A DNA stretch of 64,000 bases from Setophaga petechia (Eukaryota; Chordata; Aves; Passeriformes; Parulidae). The position numbers and the translations under genes were made by a program. The notes beneath the pieces are model-generated. The model was not told where the DNA came from. It was given only the letters and a program-made list of their open reading frames with translations, and ran no database searches. This document shows positions 13,898-25,573 of this stretch, piece by piece (the stretch's first letter is position 1; every line of letters begins with the position of its first letter). The stretch spans positions 2,037,501 through 2,101,500 of the forward strand of contig JANCRA010000066.1 in NCBI GenBank assembly GCA_024362935.1. Direction: 5' to 3'.

Positions 13898-14130
13898 TAA
13901 TGCTTTTCCTGTGATTTTGCCCCATTTACACCCTGATTATTCTTTTCCCCCCTAACAGAAAAATTACATTTAAATGGTCAGGTCTGAATTCAGAGAGACA
14001 CTTACATTTAAGTGTAATGCTTTTCCTGTGATTTTGCCCCATTTACACCCTGATTATTCTTTTCCCCCCTAACAGAAAAATTACATTTAAATGGTCAGGT
14101 CTGAATTTAGAGAGACACTGTCAGTCAGCA
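13898..14130 (+). repeat. Tandem duplication, 117-bp period
   Basis: TAATGCTTTTCCTGTGATTT begins at 13898 and again at 14015, and the two 117-bp units are nearly identical through AATGGTCAGGTCTGAATT. Two shorter diverged partial copies precede them from about 13780. Confidence 0.9.
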
Positions 14131-16059
14131 CAGAGCTATGGGATAGACTCACCAGCCTCTGCTCTGAAGTAGGTCACAGCAACTGTCACAGAATCCCTTC
14201 AAACCCATTTAAAATCCAATAAGTCTAAGGAAAAAGACCCGTGGAAATGTATCTAATTTGCAAATCACATTGGCTGGGCTCAATTCTGCAAATCATTTAA
14301 ACACGCTCTTAACTTGACACTAATGAATCAGCTTAGAGAAGTCAAAGATACTTGAAGATCAGATCTGAAGTGCTCAGCATTTTGCACCATCACATCCCAC
14401 AAGAGGCAAAGTTATTCCAGCAGACATTGGTGACAGTCACACCAGTCACACCAGTTACACTGTGCAGGGTTTTCAACCTTGAGCCATCTCAAGTTTTACC
14501 AGGAAATAATTAAAAAATAAAAAAATTTAAGTCTCCAAACAAGAATCTTTGCCATTTTTCAAGTGCAATTTACAAGATGCTGAAAGGGATCACTGTATTT
14601 CATTTTGTGAGGAAGGAAAAAAAAACCCAAAACCACTTTATAATTCTCTGGCATTCAGATGCCCTAAATATATCCAGCCCTGCCAGGGAAATCTCATGCT
14701 TAGAGCAAGTCTAACATTAGCTGCTTCTCCTTTCAACTGAAAATATTCCTAAAAACATCTGATGGATCCTAAGAGGATCATTCATTGTGCCCCAAAGGCT
14801 GTGCTGAAGCAGCCCAGAGAGGGGATGGGATGTGATGAGCACTGAGGGAAGGTGAACCTGCATCCAGCTCCCACAGCACCGTGCCCAAAGGCAGGAGAAT
14901 GCATCCCTTCCATTGCCTCTGATTTGCAGCACAGCACCCCAGGGATGTGCCTCCCATGGGCTGGGTTTCCTCCTTTTTTTGGGGTGTACAAAAAGAAATG
15001 AGTTTTGGAGAACAAGAGGTGGTGGCTTGGACAAGATAGAGGGGAACTTTGATAGAGGGGGCTTTGCTTAAGTGCTTTGTAATTTCCAATAATTGCCAAA
15101 AAAGTGGGAGGTGCTGCCTTGGCCTCTGTGCTTTGCCAGGTGGAAAAAATAAATTCTTGATGTGGATAAGGGAGGATGAGCAGAGCCCTGGGGGCTGCCT
15201 GCAGGCACCTGTGCACTGAGAGGAGCCTCAGCCAGCAGCAGCACGAACAAGGAGATTTCTGTAAGTTTCAGGAGGCCTGAAGGATTCCTCAGTGAGACAG
15301 GACGTGGAAAACCATGGCCCTGAGGAGAGGAAGAGCATGGATGGTGGGGGGCAGAGCTCCTGCAGAACCCAACCAATGCACTTTTTGTCACCCTGGCACC
15401 CACAGAAGACCCAAGGATGTGCAGTGAGTCCTGCCCTGAGCCTGCTCCAACAGTAGAGAGGATGAATTGTTCAGGAAAGTAACTCAGCCCTTCTTGGGAG
15501 AGGGAAAACGAGCATCAGTGCTTTTCCTTATTAATGGCTTGTGATCTGGAGCATGTGATGTGTGCATGCAGTGGTGGGATGGAGAAGGGATGAGAGAGAG
15601 AAATTCCCTGAAGCCATTTCTGCTTATCCTCATTCTTGCTTTTGGAGCATCCTCAGGGATTGCCCTTCTCACAGAGGAGCAGCTTTGGAGGAGAAAGAGG
15701 GTGACACAGTCTCAAGGAGCTTATTTACAAGTGCTCTTTTCTAAAGATCAATGTGTTGAGCCTGGTGAAGAACGATTTCAATTTTGCCTTGAAAACTTGG
15801 ATCAAACCCTGCTGACGATGCAAACTTCCCTGCCATCCAGAGATTAAACTTGTTCTGCTTGTTTTTAATGGGGGCCTGAGTGCTTTGCTTGCCAGAGGCT
15901 CTCAGCACCGTGCTCCCTCTTGGAGCAGATTCTGAGAGCACCCTGCAGAAATAATCCAGTTGTGGCTGCTCAGGAGGCGCCTGATGCATCAGCACAGAGC
16001 TGGACCCGGGAGCTCCCCACAGGACACAACTGCAGAGCCTTCAGAAAACTGGGAAAACT
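14131..16059. other. Intergenic sequence, no gene seen
   Basis: Unique-looking DNA. Open frames such as 14782-15216 and 15560-15847 show no domain. I see nothing else to support. Confidence 0.5.
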
Positions 16060-16140
16060 CCAATTCCAATAAAGTAAAAGGACTCTCTGTCTCCTTTTTG
16101 GACATAAATCTCTGATGTTTGTGGATTAATTTTCCTGACA
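16060..16140 (+). mobile_element. LTR fragment, family F, 3' end only
   Basis: Matches the last 80-100 bases of the complete family F LTR at 25574-26055, sharing CTCTGTCTCCTTTTTGG and ending TTTTCCTGACA where the full copy ends TTTTCCTAACA. Confidence 0.7.
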
Positions 16141-16580
16141 GGGGTAAGATGTGTTTCCCAAGCCTGTCCCCAGTGCTTCCCAGCCTGTTTGGCATTGCAC
16201 GAGGCTCTTACCTGGGAACAGGAATATGTGCAAACTGTGTGCAAAGACAAGACAAAAAAAATACAGCAGTCAAACAAATTTGATTTAATTCTGGATCACT
16301 ACAGGCTCTTATGACCTTGAATAACAGGCAGTGATTGAGAGTGTGATGGCAGAGCGAGGACACAAGTGTCCTGTGCAGTGCCTGGGTTTACAAGAGGTCT
16401 ATATTCAAACATCCAAAGCAATTTATAGCCAGAGGTACCCTTGGCACACAGCATCTCCTGGGAGCTGACTGTCTGGCTGAGGCTGATCACCCTTGACTTC
16501 ACCTAGAGCTGCTCACTCCCTGAGCCAGCAATCAATCCTGCAGGCTGCTGGCCCCTGAGCTGCCTGGGTGGGAGTGAGCA

Positions 16581-16740
16581 CTCAGGGAAAGCAAGGGGCT
16601 GCTGCTGGGGTGAATTCCTGCCTCATCTGGTGCTGTTGAACCTGCCCTTTTGGAAATGTTGACTCAGGAAAAGCAAGGGGCTGCTGCTGGAGTGAATTCC
16701 TGCCTCACCCGGTGCCATTGAACCTCCCCTGTGAGATCCA
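16581..16740 (+). repeat. Tandem duplication, 82-bp period
   Basis: Two units start at 16581 and 16663 with CTCAGGRAAAGCAAGGGGCT and stay similar through GTGAATTCCTGCCTCA and TTGAACCT. Confidence 0.85.
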
Positions 16741-16753
16741 TCACCCACCAGGG

Positions 16754-16857
16754 TGAGGGGAACAAGGAATTTGTCTTTACAAACCAGCTCTGGGTCTGCT
16801 GGTAGATAAAACCAGCATTGAGAGATGAAAGAAACCATGGGAAAGGCTGAGCCTACA
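16754..16857 (+). mobile_element. LTR fragment, family F, 5' end only
   Basis: Starts TGAGGGGAACAAGG, corresponding to the start of the family F LTR at 25574 (TGAGAGGAATACTGG), and matches it through AGATAAAACCAGC and GAAAGAAAC. It is cut off by the family B LTR that begins a few bases later. I do not see its remainder after that LTR. Confidence 0.65.
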
Positions 16858-17186
16858 TGATGGTGATTCCTTTTTGGGACAAGCTAAAAACAGACAAAAT
16901 CAAGGGAATAAAAAGCAGTTCTATTTATTGAAGGCCTTCAGGTACATTTAGGGCAGTCAAAACCCCCCAGGGGCTGCACCCAAAATGGACAATGGGTCAC
17001 AGGTTTTCACTCTTTTATAAGTTTGGTCCATTTGCATATTGGGGGTTCATCTTCCAATTACAGCTTCAGGTAATGAAGTCATTGACTCCAAGTTTGCTCC
17101 CCACAACTCACTTTTGTTTCCATCTTTCAGGCCCCGAGGCAGAGAGATCTGCACCTCACTGAGACAGTGAGATCTGCTGCACCAGA

Positions 17187-17338
17187 GTGCAGCACATTTT
17201 TAAAACCAGTTTGTTTTCCATCTCTTGAAATTAATTTTCTCTGTTTTCCTACCACTATTAAAATGCCAAATAAACATCAGATTTAAAAAAAAAAATAAAA
17301 GCAGCATTTCTTTTTTCCTCTGAATGGAAATACACACT
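17187..17338 (+). repeat. Dispersed 150-bp repeat D, copy 1, inside a family B LTR
   Basis: Begins TGCAGCACATTTTTAAAACC and ends near AAATACACACT. It matches 19395-19555 base for base over long runs, for example TTGAAATTAATTTTCTCTG. It is absent from the other family B LTRs, so it was added to this one, probably by copying from the nearby sequence at 19.4 kb. Confidence 0.75.
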
Positions 17339-17404
17339 CTCTAGGCCTTGCTTGCCAGGCCTGGAGAGGAATTGTTGTGTCTGCCCAAAATGGGAAAGCA
17401 GCAG

Positions 17405-17786
17405 TGTCGCAGACATCTTTAATGGAAAATCCTTTCCTTAGGATTTTTCCTCTTGAGAAGCTGAGAAGCCTCAGGAACAAAATGTAAACATTGATTATCT
17501 GCTGCTGTGGAATGCAACAGGTGCATCTGTGATTGGTCCCATGTGGTTGTTTGTAATTAATGGCCAATCACAGTCAGCTGGCTTGGACAGAGAGCCGAGA
17601 CACAAACCTTTGTTATCATTCTTTCCTATTCTATTCTTAGCCAGCCTTCTGATGAAACCTTTTCTTCTATTCTTTTAGTATAGTTTTAATGTAATATATA
17701 TAATAAAATAATAAATCAAGCCCTCTGAAACATGGAGTCAGATCCTCATCTCTTCCCTCATCCAAGAACCCGTGAACACCATCACA
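17405..17786 (+). mobile_element. Solo LTR, family A, nested in a family B LTR
   Basis: 382 bp, starts TGTCGCAGACATC and ends CCATCACA. It is flanked by CAGCAG (17399-17404) and CATCAG (17787-17792), a 6-bp target duplication with one mismatch. The intact family B copy reads GCAGCAGCTCACACTG at the equivalent point (about 54015), which gives the empty site. AATAAA signals lie near 17700-17715. A 6-bp duplication is typical of betaretrovirus-like (ERVK) integration. No internal retroviral sequence remains. Confidence 0.9.
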
Positions 17787-17888
17787 CATCAGCTCACACT
17801 GTGTGTGGAGTTTAGAGTTACACACTAAAGAATTACAGGATTACAAACCTATGGAAAATATAAAAGTTAAAATACTGACATATCATGG

Positions 17889-19394
17889 AGAGCCCTGGGG
17901 CCCTCCAGCCAAGGCTGCTGCCCCTTCTGAATCCCTCTCCACCACCCTGAGCCATTGGGTGTGCTGCTCTCTCTCTCTGCCTGCTCTTCATTTAGCCTCT
18001 GAAGTGCAGAGCCTTATTAAACTCATCCTCAGTCACTTCAGAGTGGCAGCTGAGGCTGTCACGCTCCGCCAGCCGCTGATTTATTAGTCAGTTCTGCAAG
18101 ACTTTAATCTACTCGCAGGGTTTTTCCTTCTCTTTTCCCAATTCATAAATGGGTATCTTTATATTTAATCTCTAGTCAAACTACTCTGTACTTGACCTTT
18201 AAACTGCTACACGAGGGTGTGTAATTGCCTCTCTCCAGGCCACATCTGCCCGCTGGAAGTGGCTGAGCCCCAGGAGGGCAGAGCTGGGATATTTTGCTCA
18301 CCCCCACTCTGAGGCTGTGGCTCACTGAAATATTATATGAGGATTGTGATGGCTTTCCTGGAAAGAGATGTTATTTGCTTCCAGTCGGTGCAGAAAAGCA
18401 TCTGACTCCCCTGGTGGGATGTAGAAATAAATGCTAACGGATCTATTACATGTGATTGTGCCTTTCATTTATTAGAAAACAGCCACTCAGCCCAGTCCAG
18501 CATCAGCCTCCCCCCATCCTGGGCAGAGTGGGCATCACAGCCCCAGCTGAGTCTTGGATACAATTAAATGCTTTGGGGATAAAAGATATAAAATTAAAAT
18601 TGTGCAGAACACATAATTTTGGCAAGACCTTACTCTCCCTTCCCCCAGGGAATGCTTATAAACCAAAAATAGTTATGCAAAATTATGCAATTTTTGTTTT
18701 GTTTTATACTGTAAAAAGCCAACACAAAATGCTTCTCTGTGTACAAATACTTTAAATATCAGATGCTTACTGGACACAGTTCTGGCTTTTCCTTTACATT
18801 TGGAAAAAGCAAACACTTCCCATGGAAAAATTATGGAAATAAACTAGGAAGGGAGGGTTTTTATTTTTCCAAGGGATTTTCACACCAAGTTTCAATATGC
18901 AAGTCACGCTCCCACCATGGAGGACTGTGCACAGATACAATCTAGTGAAGATTTTGTGTACACTGTGTAAAATAAAGCCACTTCAGCTTCATTTTGCTTG
19001 TGCTAAGAGCTGCTTAAATGTATTATTCTCCTGCCTCATCACCGAGCAGAAACAACACACAGAAACAGCAGCAAAATTAAATTAAGGGATTTAGCTCCAA
19101 TTTAGAGCCACGAGAAGAAAATGTCCTGTATGAGGCACCTCCAGAGCTTCTGCTGGGGGATCTTGGAGCCCAGCATCTGCTGCACTGCCATAAGGAACTG
19201 TCTGGAAATGGTTTCCAAAAAAAGCCACCCACAACTTGGCCTGAGGCACATCATCTTCCATCCTCCTCCACGGGGATGCCAGCAGCTGCCCAAGGTGCTC
19301 AGTGGCACCAGGCTGGGCTGGAGGGAAAGGTGTCTCCCAGCAGCAGGAGCCATGCCCAGCATCACTGCTGGGATTTGGGGGAAGCAGGAAAACC
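17889..19394. other. Intergenic sequence, no gene seen
   Basis: AT-rich unique DNA without exons or recognisable elements. Confidence 0.5.
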
Positions 19395-19555
19395 AGTGCA
19401 GCACATTTTTAAAAACCCGGTTGGTTTTCCCATCTCTTGAAATTAATTTTCTCTGTTTTCTTACCACCATTAAAATGCCAAATAAACATCAGATTAAAAA
19501 TGTATATATAAAAAAGCAGTATTTCTTTCTTCTTGTGAATAGTAATACACACTGG
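19395..19555 (+). repeat. Dispersed 150-bp repeat D, copy 2
   Basis: Partner of 17187-17338, 2.2 kb away and in the same orientation. The boundaries are sharp: both begin at TGCAGCACATTTTT and both end at TACACACT. Flanking sequences differ. This may be the source copy, since the other interrupts a transposable element. Confidence 0.75.
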
Positions 19556-19788
19556 AAGCCTCTCACACTCCCCTTTCAAGCTACAAATCCCCACGTGCTG
19601 CTCAATCTCCTTCCCATGGGAAAGAACCTGAACCTGTTCATTGCTTGCTAAGCTGAAAAGCGCCAAAATTAACCCAGACACTGGCAACTGGGAATAAAAG
19701 GGATTGAACTGATACAATGGTCTGGTTTAGGAGGAGTCTCACAGCAGCTTAAAACAAGGCCACTGGAAATCCCTGCTCCAGAGGGTCT

Positions 19789-20480
19789 TGTCTTGGTTTG
19801 GAAAGACAGGAGTCTGTTAAGGAAGGCTGGAGCCTCTCCTGAAATGGAAAATGTAAGCCCCCTCCTTCCAAATCACTATAAATTTTAAATTAAGGGGTTT
19901 TCAGGCAAAAAAATGGGAGCAGGAAATAACAGTTCTTTAATAGGGAAAAGAAAAAAAAGGACAAAATAAACAATGCAGTGAACTAAACCAACACTGGCAG
20001 AGTCAGAACCCAAGCTGACACCCTGTGGGTCAGGCTGGTGGCAGCAGTGCCATTGGAATTGTGGCTCAGCCCTCCTGCAGGGTCAGGGCTGGTTCTGCTG
20101 GAGCAGGGATCCTGGAGAAAGGTGCAGTCTCTGCCTCTGGAGATGCAGGGCAAGAGGCAGCTGCTGTTCCTCTGGGCAATGCAGTGCAGGAGCCGTGCTG
20201 GTGTTCCAGAATCTCCAGATTCTATCCGGGTAGGAATGCTTGGCTCCTCCCTCTGGGCTCCCATCTCCCAATGGGATGCTGTAGTTCTTATCAGCCCTGC
20301 AGGGACATTCCAGAGCTGTTATCAGCAGGTGTCTCCCCAGCTGTGAAGGAGATAAGGAAACCTGCCCAATGAACAGAAGACAACTTCCATGCAGATGGCA
20401 AATAGAATGCAATTTGCTTGGCAATCCAGGGCAGCTCCTCACATCCCATGATCTGAGCTGGGAGGGAGGAGCTGGCCGTG
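19789..20480 (-). mobile_element. LTR-like element, family I, minus strand
   Basis: The left end reads TGTCTTGGTTTGGAAAGACA on the plus strand, which is the complement of an LTR 3' end. Read on the minus strand it carries ATTAAAGAACTGTTATTTCC, an ATTAAA polyadenylation signal at a suitable distance from that end. I recall this sequence class from songbird endogenous retroviral LTRs, but could not check. The right boundary is a guess and no target duplication was found. Confidence 0.55.
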
Positions 20481-22421
20481 GTGCCTGATGGAGAGGTTCT
20501 CCCTCCATAGCTTTCACTGGACACAAACAAGCCTTGAAAAACCAAACATTTGTATTTGAGGGAGGTTTTCTGCACTACCTCCAGCCCCACTGCCCATCAG
20601 AGTTGCAGGTGCTTGGCTTGGCACTGCCCACGGCCAGGAGCAGGCAGGACACTGGGAATTGCTATGTCATTATACAGGCAGGATATGGGGAAAAGTGGAC
20701 CCTGCAAATCTCACAGAGACTGGGGTTTGAGGCTGAAATTGTGGGAGATTCTTGAGGTGGTTGCAGGTAACCACAAGGAGTTTGGCTGAGAGGTGAACAC
20801 GAGGATCATCCCAGCCCCTGAGCCACCTCAGGGCAGGACCTGGCATTCCCTGTGCCCTCTCACAGCCCTGCCCCAAGGTGGGATCCCTCCATAGCTCAGG
20901 GTCAGCTCATTTTCCTCTGGCAGACATGTAATTTGTGCCTCCACACATTCAACACTCCTCATTTAACATTCCCCAGCATCTCCTGTGGGCAGCACCCCCT
21001 GCTCCCTCCAGCCCCCTCTCCCTTCCCAGGGCAGGGACCCCCTTGTCCCCCACATCAGGCCAGATTTTGTTCCCAGTAGGTACAGCCAGATCCACCCACA
21101 GCTTCTCACCCAACATTTAAACTTCCTCTGGACGTGCTGGAACAACCAAGAAATTTGCTGTGAATTGGAAACGGGACAGAATTTGCAGGGATTGGGCAAA
21201 ACAACTGGCTGCAGCTGGCCAAATTAATTCCCAGCCTAATTCCACTGAAGTGGAATTTATCAGGCATTTGAAATAACGTGATCTTTTCTTGCCCTTTGCA
21301 TGTGTAGAAGGAAAAGGAATTTAAAAAAAAAAAAAAAAAAGGTATTAACAACTCATTCCCAATCTTTGCATGGGTAATTAGCCATGTGAGGAGCAAAGAG
21401 CCCCGTGCACTCCCCAGGCTGGCAGGTGCCCAACCTTCTGCTGTGCCAGTCGGTACCTTTGTTCAGGAGAAAAAGGTGCCTGTGCCCTGGCTGGGTCTGC
21501 ACAATGGGCACGTGCTGGGGCTGGCAGGGCACAAACAGGTCACGTGGAGAGTGGAGCAGAATGCCATGGAGCATACCAAGTCTCTTTGTTGTAAACTGGT
21601 TCCATGCAAAGATAATAGCGAGCAGAGGCTAATGCTGCAGTCTCTAATTTTCTTGTCTGACTAAGCAGGCATAATTTACACCCATCAGTTGCAAATGGCT
21701 TCTCCCACCAATCCTAAAGATAGAGGACTTTTTTTTTTTTTTAAGGGAAAAAAAAAGAAAAAAAAGATTATTTCCTACCTCTGCAGAAAGAGGATGAAAA
21801 ACACATGCAAAGGCTGTCTGACACAAATATGTATTTTCACTCAGCTAGTTCAAAGAGATCATCTTGCAGCCCAGAAACGGGAGACCTTGATGGAACCAAC
21901 TGGCCAAAACAGCTTCTCCTGTCAGATATGAGCACAGGGGGTGATAAAGACAATAATTTGAACTGGTCTTACTTAGTCATTTGCTCCCTGTTGCCCTTTT
22001 CAGCCCGTTTGACACGCTGCAATTGTACAAATTCAGCTGCTGCTGCACGGGGCTGACAATCAGCCGGGATGCACGTGGCTCCATTCCACAAGCCCCGGGG
22101 GATCTGTCACCTCTCAGGTGCCAGGACAGCTCTGTCCCTGCTCACAGCCTCCACATCACGTCCAGAAAGGCCAGGCAGGTCTCTGCATCCTCCCTTGTTC
22201 ACCTTCCTGGGGTGGCTCTGTCCATTGGGAAGTGTCTGGTCCAGACTCCCAGGGCAGCAGGATGCTCTCAAAGGCAGGGGCTGAGCAAAGGGGCCCTGCC
22301 AGGGGTGCCCAGTGGGTGTTGGGCTGCACAGGATGCATCCAAGAGCTGGCACGAGTAGAGCTGCCCCAGCACCAGAGCCAGGGTGGCTGAACCATCTCCA
22401 AAACTCCCAGCTCCCCATGCC
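20481..22421. other. Intergenic sequence, no gene seen
   Basis: No exon found. An oligo-A run lies at about 21320-21340 and another A/T run at 21730-21765. Confidence 0.5.
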
Positions 22422-22905
22422 ACCCAAGGGTGGCACAGCCCCACTGTGCCCTGCCAGGTCTGGCATCCCTGATGCAGAGACCCTGCAGGACACCCTCAGA
22501 CAGGGCAAACTGCAGCAAAACTGATTAAAAATAACAAAATTCACCCCCTTTTTGTGGTGCCACAGCCCCACTGTGCCCTGCCAGGTGGAAGCAGCCAGAC
22601 CCCCAAGAGGCATCCCTGGTGCAGAGACCCTGCTGGGTCTGTGCCAGGTATGTGTGTGTGTGATGCTCTGGGACAGGGCAAACTGCAGCAAAACTGATTA
22701 AAAATAACAAGATTCACACCTTTTTTGTGGTGCCACAGCCCCACTGTGCCCTGCCAGGTCTGGCATCCCTGGGGCAGAGACCCTGCTGGTTCTGTGCCAG
22801 GTGCGTGTGTGACACTCTGAGCCTGCAGGGCACCCTCGGACAGGGCAAACTGCAGCAAAACTGATTAAAAATAATAACAATATTCACACCCTTTGTTACT
22901 GTCTC
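22422..22905 (+). repeat. Tandem repeat, three units of about 127-173 bp
   Basis: Each unit has CACAGCCCCACTGTGCCCTG (starting near 22434, 22561 and 22734), then a GCAGAGACCCTGC segment, then CAGGGCAAACTGCAGCAAAA and CTGATTAAAAATAA. The units differ by internal insertions and a short GT run near 22650. It gives long open frames on the minus strand that are not genes. Confidence 0.9.
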
Positions 22906-23084
22906 ATTCAAAGAGGGTCCCTTAGCCTCAGCTATGCCAGCTGCAGGCAGGAAAGTCTGGGAAAGCTCTGTGGCCGTTGTTTGAAGGGTCACTGTGCACC
23001 CCCAGCACAGCCCTTGTCTCACCCCACTGCTGCCTGGCTGGAAAGGAGCAGTGGCAGAAATTGGTGCTGCAAATACCACGGTGG

Positions 23085-23337
23085 GAAGGGAGGGAGGAAA
23101 CAAGGAAAGAAGGAAGGAAAGAAGGAAAAAAGGAAGGAAAGAAGAAAGGAAAGAAGGAAAAAAGGAAGGAAAGAAGGGAGGAAACAAAGAAAGAAGGAAG
23201 GAAAGAAAGAAGGAAAGAAAGAAGGAAGGAAAGAAGGGAGGAAACAAAGAAAGAAGGAAGGAAAGAAAGAAAGAAACAAGAAAACAAGGCAAGAAGGAAG
23301 TGGTGGAAGGGAGGGAGGGAAGAAGAAGGGAAGAAGA
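23085..23337 (+). repeat. Purine-only tract of AAGG/AAAG units
   Basis: About 250 bases that are almost entirely A and G on the plus strand, with mixed GGAA, GAAA and GGGA units. It leads directly into the pentanucleotide array that follows. Confidence 0.95.
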
Positions 23338-23588
23338 GGGAAGGGAAGGGAAGGGAAGGGAAGGGAAGGGAAGGGAAGGGAAGGGAAGGGAAGGGAAGGG
23401 AAGGGAAGGGAAGGGAAGGGAAGGGAAGGGAAGGGAAGGGAAGGGAAGGGAAGGGAAGGGAAGGGAAGGGAAGGGAAGGGAAGGGAAGGGAAGGGAAGGG
23501 AAGGGAAGGGAAGGGAAGGGAAGGGAAGGGAAGGGAAGGGAAGGGAAGGGAAGGGAAGGGAAGGGAAGGGAAGGGAAGGGAAGGGAAG
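23338..23588 (+). repeat. Pentanucleotide array (GGGAA)n, about 50 uninterrupted copies
   Basis: Perfect GGGAA repeats over about 250 bases with no substitution that I can see. It is open in all three plus-strand frames and all three minus-strand frames, so the 200-300 codon open frames across it are artefacts. Uninterrupted arrays of this length are usually length-variable, and the copy number in an assembly may not be exact. Confidence 0.97.
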
Positions 23589-24112
23589 GAGCTGGCCGGT
23601 GCCGCTCCCGCTGCTGCGGGTGGGTTCGCACGGCGAGGGTGATGCCAACCACATCAGAGAGCACCGAGAGCTTTTGATCTGCTCAGGCACCACGCGGGGC
23701 TCTGATCCGAGCTCAGCAGCAGCCCAGCCAAGGAGGGAGCGCAGCTCTTGCTCCCAGCCCCTTCCCACCCTCCCGGTCCCTGCGGGGCGGTGCTGCTCTG
23801 GCTTTGACAGGAGCTCGCGTTCTCCCAGCGCGTTCTCCTGACTTTCACAATAATGTATTCAGCAGAACTGGATACATTTCAAACCAACTATTATACCGCG
23901 CTATGTTCCAACACAAATGTATGCAGTGTAGCGAAGCAACAATTCTGCGAGCACCGCACAGGCTGCAGGAACATCACACTGCCTGCCCCGGACAGAGCAG
24001 GCACACCTTCACCACGGGAATTAGAGAACAAACCTCATAAAAACCTACATGGGAAACTATAGCAATTGCAGGGAATTCCAACGAGGGGAGAGAATGATGA
24101 GGAGGACCCCAT

Positions 24113-24156
<44 letters not shown>

Positions 24157-24220
24157 ATATATACACATATATATACACATATATATACATATATATGTGT
24201 ATATACACATATATATATGG
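24113..24220. repeat. AT-rich microsatellite with a perfect palindrome
   Basis: Starts as about 15 TA units and continues as ATATAC/GTATAT variants. Positions 24189-24216 form a perfect 28-bp palindrome centred on GTGTAT|ATACAC, able to form a hairpin or cruciform. Confidence 0.95.
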
Positions 24221-24798
24221 CGAATTAATTGCTTTATTATACTATATTACATTTCATCTAAACTGAATTTCCCAAGTACTCAACTCTGCACACAACTGCA
24301 CCCCAAGTTGTGACTTTGGGTAAATAATCTCCATATTGCATTCTACTTTTGCACAAACACAGGTGCAGCAAATGATAAAAATTGTGTTTTCTTCCTCTGA
24401 GGTTCAGAGAATGCGAAACCAAGAAATGTTCATGGGAAGAATTGTGCCTTGCTTTTCTCTGTGGAGAGAAACGTGGGGCTACAGGAAACCAGCCCACTTT
24501 GGGATCAGCTACCCAGCAGCACAACACAGGAGCTGGCAGCACTTCCCTCTGCCCCAGCCCCACCTGCCTCCATCCCAAGCACAAACCGTGCTGACAAAAT
24601 AGACACAATGGCTCTCCCTTCCAGATGGAAGGCTGAGTAGGAAGTGGGAATTTTCCCTCTTCCCTCCACCCCACAACAAGCCAAATGTAACACAAGTCGC
24701 AGTGGGTTTGGGGTGGGGAAATGCAGAGAGCTGGGGTTTGCTTTTGCAGGAGCTGCTGGAGCGTGGGTGGCAGCATCACCTCATCCTGGCTGCTGGCA

Positions 24799-25470
24799 CA
24801 GAGTTAAACCTCTCCTCAAAGAGGCACGGAGTTAAAGCCTCTCTCAAAAGATTCACCAAGGTACAGAGTTAAAACCTCTCCTAAAAGAGGCACCGAGGCA
24901 CAGAGTTAAAGCCTGGAGCACAAGAGGCATCAAGACACGGTGTTGAAGCCTCTCCAATAAAAGGCACAGCATTAAAACCTGTCCTAAAAGAGGCACCAAG
25001 GTACAGAGTTAAAACATCTCCTAAAAGAGGCACCGAGGCATGGAGCTGAAACCTCTCCCAGAAGAGGGACCAAGGCACAGAGTTAAACCTCTCCCAGAAG
25101 AGGCACTGAGTTAAAGCTTCTCCCAAAGAGGCACCAAGACACGGAGTTAAAGCCTGGACCAGAAAAGGCACCGAGACACAGAGTTGAAACCTCTCCCAGA
25201 AGAGGCACAGAGTTAAAGCCTCTCCCAAAAGAGACACCAAGGTACAGAGTTAAAGCCTGGACCAGAAGAGGCACCAAGTTAAAGCCTCTCCCAGAAAAAG
25301 CATGGAGACACAGAGTTAAACCTCTCCCAGAAGAGGCACAGAGTTAAACCTCTCCCAGAAGAGGCACAGAGTTAAAGCTTCTCCCAAAAGAGGCACCAAG
25401 GCATGGAGTTGAAGCCTCTCCCAAAAGAGACACCAAGGTACAGAGTTAAATCTCTCCCAGAAGAGGCACC
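24799..25470 (+). repeat. Minisatellite with core AGAGTTAAAGCCTCTCCCAA
   Basis: About 18-20 units of variable length (roughly 27-45 bp) made of ACAGAGTTAAAGCCTCTCCC plus AAAAGAGGCACCAAGG. Units vary by short internal gains and losses. No coding potential is evident. Confidence 0.92.
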
Positions 25471-25573
25471 AAGCAGATCCAAACTCCTCGGGCAGAGCTG
25501 GCTTCTCCTGCAGCACTGCTGTGCCCAGCCTCAGCATTCCTCAGTGCCAGCACAGCTCCTGGATGGTTACACC

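Larger units (their letters stand above)
16864..17884 (-). mobile_element. Solo LTR, family B copy 2, interrupted twice
   Basis: Minus-strand copy of the LTR seen at 53692-54117. Its edges carry ATGG at 16860-16863 and ATGG at 17885-17888, a 4-bp target duplication if one terminal base has been lost. Two extra segments break it: about 150 bp at 17187-17338 that also occurs at 19395-19555, and a complete family A LTR at 17405-17786. Removing both restores colinearity with copy 3. Confidence 0.8.

Noticed and set aside
16864..17884. A single 1-kb transposon at this locus
   Set aside because: Comparison with the intact copy at 53692 shows it is one LTR with two separate insertions.
22714..23841. 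Open frames of 200-316 codons on both strands
   Set aside because: They run through the AAGG and GGGAA arrays, which contain no stop codon in any frame.
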